In this document: piece by piece, positions 1 through 4,934 of the stretch
How positions within the stretch are numbered: position 1 is the stretch's first letter
How the letters are laid out: each line of letters starts with the position of its first letter
Assembly: GCA_945906715.1 (NCBI GenBank)
Contig: CAMDRK010000204.1
Coordinates: 1-5,348, forward strand
Origin: Nitrospira lenta
Lineage (GTDB): Bacteria > Nitrospirota > Nitrospiria > Nitrospirales > Nitrospiraceae
Reading direction: 5' to 3'
Length of the DNA: 5,348 bases
The notes under the pieces: generated by a model
The model's database searches: none
Told to the model about the DNA's origin: nothing
What the model saw: only the letters and a program-made list of their open reading frames with translations
Made by a program: the position numbers and the translations under genes

Positions 1-889
1 CTGATGGGGCGGTCTTGGCACAGCGGAAACCCAAGCCTACCCCGTAGCTGTTGTTCAGCGGACCATTCCAAAATCTATGCGTCGTCCTGACCGCCTTTTC
101 CGGTGCGACCCACGATCCGCCACGAATAACCCGCTTTTCACCGAGCGCGAGCCGGTCGACATAGGTACCGGTTCCAGCTATCCATGCGGGTGTGGTCGGA
201 CCTGTCGGATTGACCATCGTTTCAAGCCGCCCATAGTACCGCGGGTCATACCAATCCGAGACCCACTCAAAGGCGTTGCCCGCCATGTGATACAGGCCGT
301 AGTAGCTCGCACCTTCTGGATAGGAATCCACCGGCATGGTGCCGTCGCGATTTTTGCCGTAGTTGACTTTCGCCGGATCAAAGTCGTTGCCCCAGGGGTA
401 GAGATTGCCCTCGGGACCACGAGCCGCCTTCTCCCACTCCGCTTCCGTTGGAAGGCGTTTGCCGCGATATTCACAAAAGGCCTTGGCGTCCTCCCAACTG
501 ACTCCGACCACGGGCTGTTGCGGTTTATTCAGGCGGGGATCGTCCCAGTAGGCCGGGGCTTGATGCTCTTTCGCCTTCATGAATTCCCCATAGTTCTTGT
601 TCGAAACTTCGTACGTATCGATGAGGTACGAGTCGAGAAACACCATATGAGCTGGACTTTCGTCGTTCAACGCCTCGGCCGACCATGGAGCTCTCATATG
701 TTTTTCATGCCTCGTCAGTGTCTTGCCTGTTTCCATAGGGGCTTCCTTGTCGAGCCCCATCACCGATCCCCCTTGCCCAATGTACCGCATGTCTTTCGGG
801 ATTAAGGGCTCCTCCGCACGGACTGGTGAGGTCAATAGTGTGATCACTGCCGCCAGTGCCAGGATCATAATGGTGTGTGCCATATACAT
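1..889 (-). CDS. Exported SUMF1/FGE-sulfatase-domain protein, 3' end cut by window edge
   Basis: Open frame with no stop down to base 1, so the C-terminus is missing; 296 codons are visible. Start ATG at 889 has CCTCC (GGAGG on the coding strand) six bases upstream. Residues 1-25 form a signal peptide (hydrophobic core 7-20, likely cleavage after VRA-25), so the product should be periplasmic or outer-surface. The SUMF1 (formylglycine-generating enzyme-like) fold is clear from GKRLPTEAEWE (143-153), YPWG (164-167), YGLYHMAGNAFEW (197-209), RGGSW (256-260) and GFRCA (287-291). True FGEs carry two copper-binding cysteines (C-x4-C) just before GFRC; here that stretch is T270-H-R-F-W-N275, so oxidation of a sulfatase cysteine is unlikely. 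Relative to its neighbour paralogue at 2586-3530 it has an extra His/Met-containing stretch near residues 47-78 and a longer loop before RGGSW. It lies 66 bases downstream of the SDR gene on the same strand. A structural, binding or NirV/PvdO-like role is possible; the exact function is unknown. Confidence 0.93.
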   Translation of the reverse strand, partial: MYMAHTIMILALAAVITLLTSPVRAEEPLIPKDMRYIGQGGSVMGLDKEAPMETGKTLTRHEKHMRAPWSAEALNDESPAHMVFLDSYLIDTYEVSNKNYGEFMKAKEHQAPAYWDDPRLNKPQQPVVGVSWEDAKAFCEYRGKRLPTEAEWEKAARGPEGNLYPWGNDFDPAKVNYGKNRDGTMPVDSYPEGASYYGLYHMAGNAFEWVSDWYDPRYYGRLETMVNPTGPTTPAWIAGTGTYVDRLALGEKRVIRGGSWVAPEKAVRTTHRFWNGPLNNSYGVGLGFRCAKTAPS

Positions 890-895
890 TGCAGA

Positions 896-900
896 CCTCC
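896..900 (-). promoter_or_regulatory. Ribosome binding site GGAGG for the left SUMF1 gene
   Basis: CCTCC on the plus strand, read as GGAGG six bases before the ATG at 889. It decides between ATG 889 and the in-frame ATG at 883, which would be 12 bases away. Confidence 0.8.
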
Positions 901-955
901 CTGACAAGTTGGTTTCCTGATAGGAAGCGGCCTCGCCTCTCCCTGTATTCCCGGG

Positions 956-2512
956 CTAACGGCGGTGCGGCGCCGCCGTCTGCTCATTAGGTATCTTTGC
1001 CTTACCAAGGTCTCTCATCTCACGCAGTGCGGCTTGTGCGATTCCCCGCAACATCCCGCTGAACACAAACTGGTGCGGCACGTAGAGTGAATACCAATAG
1101 ATCTGTCCGATCAGTCCCACCGGATCAAAGATGGCGGTCTGCCGGATCGTCGTTGAAGAGCCGGACCCCGTCACCTCGAACTCCAGCCACGCCCGTCCAT
1201 ACAAATGCATCTCGGATTTGAGCCGCAGGCGGCGATTCGGCTCAATCGCCTCCACGCGAAACGAGTCGACCGTATCCCCGACGTGAAGGGTCGTGGTAGA
1301 AGGCCGCCCTCGTCTCAAACCCACGCCCCCTTCGAGCAGGTCGATGAACCCGCGCAGTCGCCAGAGCCAGTTCCATGCGTACCAACCATTGTCACCACCG
1401 ATTCTCTCAATGCATATGAAGACGACTTCCGGCGGCGCTTCGACGTCCAATGTCCGTGAATCGACCAGACGCGTGCCGAATTGCACCCCTCCCCACGACG
1501 GCAATTTTCCCGATGAGGAGAGCGCATCGGACCAGCGAGTTGCCGCGAAATGCGTCTCTTCATGAGCGATGGCCCGGCGAATTGCCTCATCGATTCCCAC
1601 TGGACGGACAGAGAAAGTGGTGAGCGCGGCATTGTCCCGCACCACCGTGACATGGACGATGCTCTCAATAATCGCTCGCCCGATGCGCGCGTAGAGCGGC
1701 GTGATCAATCCAAGCCAGAGAGCAGACAACCAAGGGGTGAGAACCGGCACGGGGATGATCAGAGGCTTGAGTCCGCGTTGCCGCCCGTACGCACTCATCA
1801 TCTCTGCGTAGGATACTTGGTCTGCACCACCGACCTCGTACATGCGGTATTGGGAGAGGGGTATTCGCAGCGCTTCGATCAGGTAGTCCAGCAAGTCGTC
1901 GATCGCGATGGGCTGCGTTTTCCCCTTGCACCATCTCGGTGTGACCATGATCGGCAGGCGCTCCACCAGCGCGCGAATCAGCTCAAACGAGGCGCTGCCT
2001 GACCCAATCACGGCTGCCGCGCGAAACTCACACAGGGGCAGGCCCGACTGGCGCAAGATCTCTCCAACCTCGTGCCGACTGCGCAGATGTGCCGAGAGCT
2101 CCTCCTCGTCGCTGCCCAAGCCTCCAAGATAGATGAGGCCCTTGACACCCGCGGTTTTTGCCGCCTCGCTAAAGTTCCGCGCCGCCTGCCGGTCCGTCTC
2201 TTCAAACGAGCCTGTCGAACTCATGGAGTGAACCATGTAGTAGGCCACGTCGACTCCGCGCAACGCGGAGTCGAGACTCGCTCGATCGAGAACGTCACCC
2301 TTGACAACTTCCGTCGATGGACCGACCTTCGGCTTGAGAATTTCTGGACGCCTGGCGAGGCAACGCACGCGGTACCCCTGATTTTCCAACGACCGAAGGA
2401 GGCGTCCGCCAACGTACCCGGTGGCGCCTGTGAGAAAAATAAGAGACTGCTCAGGAATTGCCGTGGGGTTCGTTGTCAATTTGCTCGCCACCATGGTTTC
2501 AGACTTACTCAC
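956..2512 (-). CDS. SDR-family NAD(P)-binding protein with C-terminal DUF2867 domain
   Basis: 518 residues from a GTG start. The N-terminal half is an atypical/extended short-chain dehydrogenase-like Rossmann domain: TGATGYVG with glycines at 29, 32 and 35, then a conserved GDV after the second strand, VDVAYYMVHSM, a YLGGLG strand, and HLRSRHEVGEILR. The usual SDR Tyr-x3-Lys catalytic pair is not evident after YLGGLG, as in the YbjT-like atypical SDRs. The C-terminal ~170 residues match DUF2867 in style (IGGDNGWYAWNWLWRLRG, GGVGLRRGR, GRAWLEFEV, IYWYSLYVPHQFVFSGM), a SRPBCC-like fold. GTG 2512 is preferred because AGGAG lies seven bases upstream; a longer frame reaches ATG 2581 and a shorter one starts at ATG 2494, but neither has a well-placed Shine-Dalgarno. 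From knowledge of related clusters, SDR-DUF2867 genes are often found with LitR/CarH regulators and photolyases. Substrate is unknown. It sits between the two SUMF1 paralogues in the same orientation. Confidence 0.92.
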   Translation of the reverse strand: MSKSETMVASKLTTNPTAIPEQSLIFLTGATGYVGGRLLRSLENQGYRVRCLARRPEILKPKVGPSTEVVKGDVLDRASLDSALRGVDVAYYMVHSMSSTGSFEETDRQAARNFSEAAKTAGVKGLIYLGGLGSDEEELSAHLRSRHEVGEILRQSGLPLCEFRAAAVIGSGSASFELIRALVERLPIMVTPRWCKGKTQPIAIDDLLDYLIEALRIPLSQYRMYEVGGADQVSYAEMMSAYGRQRGLKPLIIPVPVLTPWLSALWLGLITPLYARIGRAIIESIVHVTVVRDNAALTTFSVRPVGIDEAIRRAIAHEETHFAATRWSDALSSSGKLPSWGGVQFGTRLVDSRTLDVEAPPEVVFICIERIGGDNGWYAWNWLWRLRGFIDLLEGGVGLRRGRPSTTTLHVGDTVDSFRVEAIEPNRRLRLKSEMHLYGRAWLEFEVTGSGSSTTIRQTAIFDPVGLIGQIYWYSLYVPHQFVFSGMLRGIAQAALREMRDLGKAKIPNEQTAAPHRR

Positions 2513-2519
2513 TTCAGAT

Positions 2520-2524
2520 CTCCT
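2520..2524 (-). promoter_or_regulatory. Ribosome binding site AGGAG that selects the GTG start
   Basis: CTCCT on the plus strand reads AGGAG on the coding strand, seven bases before GTG 2512. ATG 2494 would be 25 bases away and ATG 2581 lies upstream of this site, so it argues for the GTG. Confidence 0.7.
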
Positions 2525-2537
2525 GTCATGACTTGGG

Positions 2538-2569
2538 TCCCCCGAGGGGAGGGCGCGATGCCGCCCCCC
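2538..2569 (-). repeat. GC-rich overlapping hairpins in the SUMF1-SDR gap
   Basis: Two short stems compete: TCCCC/GGGGA (2538-2542 with 2546-2550, loop CGA), and GGGCG/CGCCC (2551-2555 with 2562-2566, six-base loop), extendable to 2548-2569 across one mismatch. No T-run follows on the minus strand, so it is not an obvious intrinsic terminator. It may be a processing or attenuation structure, or only a consequence of G-rich sequence. Confidence 0.35.
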
Positions 2570-2585
2570 GCCGCTCGTCACCCAA

Positions 2586-3530
2586 CTATTTCTTTTTCAT
2601 GCTCTTCTTGATCAGGTCGCGGGTCGCCAGGTACTCCTTGTTGTCAGGCTCCGCAGCCAATGCCTTCTCGATGGAGGCCATCGCATCAGCGTTCTTTTCG
2701 GCACCCATCGCGACTAATGCCTGAATGAACGCGTCACGGCCTGCTTGCACGGTTTCGTCGGAAACTGCTTGAGCTGATTTCGCGCAACGGAACCCCAGGC
2801 CGACCCCATAGGAGTTATTCTCTGGCTGATTCCAGAACCGATGGCTCGTGTGGAGGGAGGTTGCCGGCGCGAGCCAGGACCCGCCGCGGAGCACCCTCAC
2901 CGGACCTTGATTAGCAAAGTTGTAACCCTTTTCGGCTCCAGGTGGATTCATGGCAGGGCTCTCCTTATAGTATTTCAAGTCATACCAATCCTGGACCCAT
3001 TCGAACACGTTCCCTGCCATGTTATAGAGACCGTAGCCGTTCACGCCTTCGGGATAGGAATCGACGGGGGTCGTACGGCCAATGTTCTGCCCATAGTTGG
3101 CTTTCTTCGGGTCAAGTGTATGGCCCCATGGATAATGGTTGTCGCCTTCCGGACCTTTGGCCGCTCGCTCCCATTCTGCCTCTGTCGGAAGCCGCTTGCC
3201 TTCCCACTTGCAGAACTCGCTCGCATCATTCCAATCTACGCCCACCACCGGCTGATCGGGCTTGCTGAGTCGAGGGTCGTCCCAATAGGCCGGAGCCTGG
3301 TGACCAGTGGCTTTCATAAATTCTTTGTACCGCTTATTCGAAGCTTCAAACTTGTCGATCAAATAGGCATCAAGCACGACCTGGTGCTTGGCCTCATCTG
3401 AATGTTCGTTACTCCCCATGGTAAACTCGCCCTTTGGGATCAGTACCATGTCCCCCGCTGTCGCGATGGAGATGGTTCCTGCCATCAATGCCACCCCCAA
3501 TCCGACCTGAAGCACCCCGTGACTCCGCAT
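2586..3530 (-). CDS. Exported SUMF1/FGE-sulfatase-domain protein with TPR-like C-terminal tail
   Basis: 314 residues. ATG 3530 has GGAGG six bases upstream (3537-3541). Residues 1-25 look like a signal peptide ending ATA-25 before GDMVLIPKGEFTMGS, the classic SUMF1 N-terminal motif. Further family motifs are GKRLPTEAEWERAA (111-124), YPWG (133-136), YGLYNMAGNVFEWVQDW (166-182), RGGSW (215-219) and GFRCA (246-250). The site of the two FGE copper cysteines reads S229-H-R-F-W-N234, so both are absent and FGE catalysis is unlikely. Residues 252-314 add a helical, alanine-rich tail (ALVAMGAEKNADAMASIEKA) resembling one TPR unit, ending in a lysine-rich tip, suggesting a protein-protein contact. 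It is paralogous to the gene at 1-889, with identical stretches such as HQAPAYWDDPRL and NNSYGVGLGFRCAK. It probably acts in the periplasm; partner unknown. Confidence 0.94.
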   Translation of the reverse strand: MRSHGVLQVGLGVALMAGTISIATAGDMVLIPKGEFTMGSNEHSDEAKHQVVLDAYLIDKFEASNKRYKEFMKATGHQAPAYWDDPRLSKPDQPVVGVDWNDASEFCKWEGKRLPTEAEWERAAKGPEGDNHYPWGHTLDPKKANYGQNIGRTTPVDSYPEGVNGYGLYNMAGNVFEWVQDWYDLKYYKESPAMNPPGAEKGYNFANQGPVRVLRGGSWLAPATSLHTSHRFWNQPENNSYGVGLGFRCAKSAQAVSDETVQAGRDAFIQALVAMGAEKNADAMASIEKALAAEPDNKEYLATRDLIKKSMKKK

Positions 3531-3536
3531 AAGAAA

Positions 3537-3541
3537 CCTCC
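3537..3541 (-). promoter_or_regulatory. Ribosome binding site GGAGG for the TPR-tailed SUMF1 gene
   Basis: CCTCC on the plus strand, inside AAGGAGG on the coding strand, six bases from ATG 3530. Confidence 0.8.
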
Positions 3542-3555
3542 TTAGTTATAGAACA

Positions 3556-3570
3556 CCAGGACTGTCCTGG
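3556..3570. repeat. Perfect 15-base palindrome upstream of the SUMF1 gene
   Basis: CCAGGA-CTG-TCCTGG is a perfect six-base inverted repeat with a three-base centre, 25 bases before ATG 3530. It could be an operator or a 5' leader hairpin. A small perfect AGCATGCT palindrome lies just upstream at 3578-3585. No convincing promoter pair is attached to it. Confidence 0.5.
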
Positions 3571-3686
3571 CGCAGCAAGCATGCTAGTCAATCGTTCACT
3601 GAAACACAATTAAAATACTGCGCTCCCTGGCCGGATGAGCCATCATCGCGTCATTGCAGGAAGCTCTAACTCTGCGATCTGAGAGT

Positions 3687-4178
3687 TCAGCCGCCTCCTA
3701 CCTCACCCCTCGTTTCCACGATCAGGAATTCCCCCCTCATGTGGGCGTGAATATCACACCAGAAGGGAACCTGCGTCGTTTCCCTAATCCCGGTCGTAAG
3801 ATCTGTTGGAGATCCCTTAGTGAAGCGCAAAGTCATGCTCTTTCCAGGTGCGAGATGATAGGCCATGTGCCCTTTACCTTTCGAGTCTCTCATCTCTACA
3901 CCATCGCCCTCCTTATTGATGACTCCCGCCGAAAACTGCGGGGAAGTGATCCCATGGGGGAGGGTGCCCTTGTTGTGGACTACGATCGATGTCAGTGAAT
4001 CGGGTGTGGTGTGGCCTTTTACTTTGAACCCCTGGTCGGTCATCGTAATGACGATATTCATTTCATGATCTGTTGCCTGGACAACGGATCGCCCATTGAA
4101 ACCGATAACCATAAGAGTTGCAAACCCCATAGCAAAAAAAACCAGCAACCGTTTAAATTCGTATCCTCTCCTCATCAT
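3687..4178 (-). CDS. Exported small cupredoxin-like (type 1 copper) protein
   Basis: 163 residues. Residues 9-35 (basic start, hydrophobic 11-27, VVQA before T36) form a signal peptide or anchor, placing the domain in the periplasm. A single cupredoxin beta-sandwich follows. Candidate copper ligands are H75 in GTLPHGI and, in the C-terminal FWCDIHAHMRGEF loop, C141, H144 and either H146 or M147. The APGKSMTLRF stretch before the loop is the usual penultimate strand. The loop spacing C-x2-H-x-H-M is shorter than in plastocyanin (C-x2-H-x4-M), so the axial ligand is uncertain. Two adjacent ATGs (4178, 4175) fit; the upstream RBS is poor (GGGGG only), so translation may depend on coupling to the zinc-ribbon gene that ends 24 bases before. 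A role in periplasmic electron transfer or copper handling is inferred from the fold only; the partner is not identified. Confidence 0.85.
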   Translation of the reverse strand: MMRRGYEFKRLLVFFAMGFATLMVIGFNGRSVVQATDHEMNIVITMTDQGFKVKGHTTPDSLTSIVVHNKGTLPHGITSPQFSAGVINKEGDGVEMRDSKGKGHMAYHLAPGKSMTLRFTKGSPTDLTTGIRETTQVPFWCDIHAHMRGEFLIVETRGEVGGG

Positions 4179-4201
4179 GACGCCCCCGTTGGTTGAAATG
4201 G

Positions 4202-4465
4202 TTAGACCAATGCCGGAGGAGCCGTCATCGGCTCTTGCCGGGCTCCTCGATTACGCAGAATCACGGGATCGACAACCTCACCACATTGCACACAGCGCTT
4301 CGCGGAAAATTTCGACTCACCGACGTTGTTAAGTAAGTCTGGGTATGAGTCGTTCACCATGAATCCGCAGCACCTGGCGCAGGTTGATTCATGGTGGCCC
4401 GCAGAAGAGACCCTGTGATTCGCGAGCTGCTCGTTTTTCGTTTTCTCCTTGAATGCTGTTGCCAT
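4202..4465 (-). CDS. Small zinc-ribbon protein with two CxxC pairs
   Basis: 87 residues from ATG 4465, which has TGAGG five bases upstream; a longer frame to ATG 4501 lies inside the previous gene and lacks an RBS. Cysteines at 29/32 (plus C33) and 58/61 make a C-x2-C...C-x2-C zinc ribbon, with RCVQCGEVVDPVILRNR as the second half. Probably cytoplasmic: no signal peptide or membrane segment. Residues 1-20 (MATAFKEKTKNEQ...) resemble the start of the neighbour at 4476-4796, and the DNA similarity there is higher than the protein similarity. Only ten bases separate the upstream stop from this ATG, and the RBS abuts that stop, so translation is likely coupled. The molecular function is not known; a nucleic-acid or protein-binding adaptor is a fair guess. 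Confidence 0.85.
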   Translation of the reverse strand: MATAFKEKTKNEQLANHRVSSAGHHESTCARCCGFMVNDSYPDLLNNVGESKFSAKRCVQCGEVVDPVILRNRGARQEPMTAPPALV

Positions 4466-4499
4466 GATTGCCTCACTAGGTGTTATGCTTGCTGTTTGC
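4416..4499 (-). repeat. Duplicated leader plus 5' coding segment, copy 2
   Basis: Pairs with 4747-4830 at a constant offset of 331 bases with no gaps. In the 54 positions from AATC-ATG onward (4469-4416 against 4800-4747) I count 43 identities. In the 34 positions upstream of each ATG I count 21, including an identical GCAAACA at the far end and GAGG near the ATG. This copy's leader lies inside the 3' coding end of the winged-helix gene. Confidence 0.75.
4471..4475 (-). promoter_or_regulatory. Ribosome binding site TGAGG abutting the upstream stop codon
   Basis: On the minus strand the order is TAG (stop of the winged-helix gene), TGAGG, CAATC, ATG. The site directly follows the stop, supporting translational coupling and the ATG at 4465. 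Confidence 0.65.
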
Positions 4500-4796
4500 A
4501 ATAGAGGGGCTGATAACCTTATTGAACCCGCTCGCCCTACCGACCGACACGCAGTACTCCGAGGGATAAACGGCTTTCAACGAGACTTTTCCCGTCCGGC
4601 TCATACGGTCCACTGACAAGAAGACTTGCCCCCACCCGATGCCCGTTAGCATGGCGAGACCTTCTATTGTTTGTGCCCCTTTCCGCCTAAGCAGCAGAAG
4701 CACTTTTCGATCGACTGATTGTGAATTGGAAGGCTGTGTGACGACTTGACTCCCGATCTGCTCAGCTCTCGTTTCCTCCGTGAATGCTCTTGTCAT
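4476..4796 (-). CDS. Small winged-helix-like protein, first gene of the minus-strand run
   Basis: 106 residues from ATG 4796, with GGAGG (4802-4806) five bases upstream. An in-frame ATG at 4808 overlaps that RBS and is therefore rejected. Residues 28-76 have a helix-turn-helix/winged-helix look: VDRKVLLLLRRKG, TIEGLAMLTG, GWGQVFLSVDRMSRTGKVSLKAV, where TIEGLA...GWGQVF would be helices 2-3 and RTGKVSLKAV the wing. The final ~18 residues are low in structure; their codons overlap a copy of this gene's own leader (see the repeat entry). No signal peptide. It could bind DNA or be a protein adaptor; a regulator co-expressed with its targets fits the context but is inference. It is preceded by a near-consensus promoter divergent from the MerR-type gene. 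Confidence 0.85.
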   Translation of the reverse strand: MTRAFTEETRAEQIGSQVVTQPSNSQSVDRKVLLLLRRKGAQTIEGLAMLTGIGWGQVFLSVDRMSRTGKVSLKAVYPSEYCVSVGRASGFNKVISPSIANSKHNT

Positions 4797-4830
4797 GATT
4801 ACCTCCATAAACTATGCGTTTAATGTTTGC
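4747..4830 (-). repeat. Duplicated leader plus 5' coding segment, copy 1
   Basis: Partner of 4416-4499. Covers the first codons of the winged-helix gene, its RBS and its leader out to GCAAACA, which is part of the 11-base repeat array. After roughly codon 17 the two genes become unrelated. Confidence 0.75.
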
Positions 4831-4855
4831 ATCATGTATGTCCAATGTATAAACA
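4823..4855. promoter_or_regulatory. Three 11-base direct repeats, candidate CarH-type operator
   Basis: On the plus strand ATGTTTGCATC (4823-4833), ATGTATGTCCA (4834-4844) and ATGTATAAACA (4845-4855) are exactly contiguous; each starts ATGT and the last two start ATGTAT. Read on the minus strand the units end in ACAT. They cover the -10 box and start region of the leftward promoter. From established knowledge, Thermus thermophilus CarH binds tandem 11-base direct repeats at its own promoter, and the adjacent gene here encodes a CarH-like protein. Binding is inferred. Confidence 0.6.
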
Positions 4856-4874
4856 TTTCTGTCTAATGTGTCAA
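4846..4874 (-). promoter_or_regulatory. Near-consensus sigma-70 promoter for the leftward genes
   Basis: On the minus strand TTGACA (4874-4869), a 17-base spacer, then TATACA (4851-4846). Transcription would start near 4839, leaving a leader of about 43 bases with GGAGG before ATG 4796. The -10 box overlaps the 11-base repeats, so the promoter is probably repressible. Confidence 0.75.
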
Positions 4875-4893
4875 GTGTTATTGTAAAATATAT

Positions 4894-4922
4894 TTGACAA
4901 ACATTGAACATCATAATAGAAT
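4894..4922 (+). promoter_or_regulatory. Near-consensus sigma-70 promoter of the MerR/CarH-like gene
   Basis: TTGACA (4894-4899), a 17-base spacer, then TAGAAT (4917-4922). The predicted start is about 4929, only some six bases before ATG 4935. Its -35 lies 19 bases from the -35 of the opposite promoter. Confidence 0.75.
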
Positions 4923-4934
4923 GGTATCACAAAC

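Larger units (their letters stand above)
3531..3686. other. 156-base intergenic gap between cupredoxin and SUMF1 genes
   Basis: This is the longest gap in the minus-strand run. It holds the RBS and the 15-base palindrome, an AT-rich patch near 3610-3615, and a weak TTGTGT-17-TAGCAT pair on the minus strand (four of six matches in each box). No coding frame is convincing. The gap may separate two transcription units, but neither a strong promoter nor a strong terminator is visible. Confidence 0.4.
4818..4909. repeat. 12-base imperfect inverted repeat linking both promoters
   Basis: GTTTAATGTTTG at 4818-4829 and CAAACATTGAAC at 4898-4909 are reverse complements at 11 of 12 positions, including a perfect eight-base core (4822-4829 with 4898-4905). 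The left arm falls in the leader of the leftward unit and in the first 11-base repeat; the right arm overlaps the -35 and spacer of the regulator promoter. One regulator may therefore contact both promoters. Confidence 0.6.

Noticed and set aside
77..805. Plus-strand open frame of 242 codons
   Set aside because: Opposite strand to the SUMF1 gene that reads clearly on the minus strand; its translation is arginine-rich with no recognisable domain.
914..926. TTCCT-GAT-AGGAA small palindrome between the SDR and left SUMF1 genes
   Set aside because: Five base pairs only, with no T-run; too short to call a terminator or operator.
2513..2581. Longer SDR start at ATG 2581
   Set aside because: The extra residues come from G-rich, hairpin-forming sequence and no RBS lies before 2581; AGGAG at 2520-2524 points to GTG 2512.
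2072..3401. Plus-strand frames at 2072-2611 and 2841-3401
   Set aside because: Antisense to the SDR and SUMF1 genes, which have family motifs and ribosome binding sites; these frames have neither.
3585..3610. TTGACT on the minus strand in the 156-base gap as a promoter -35
   Set aside because: No acceptable -10 box lies 16-18 bases downstream; the alternative TTGTGT-17-TAGCAT pair is weak.
3668..3687. AACTCT/AGAGTT hairpin at the cupredoxin stop as a terminator
   Set aside because: Only six base pairs with an eight-base loop and no T-run on the minus strand.
3654..3998. Plus-strand frame of 114 codons
   Set aside because: Antisense to the cupredoxin gene; no RBS and no protein features.
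4466..4501. Longer zinc-ribbon start at ATG 4501
   Set aside because: It would overlap the end of the upstream gene without an RBS; TGAGG five bases before ATG 4465 and the matching start of the neighbour gene favour 4465.
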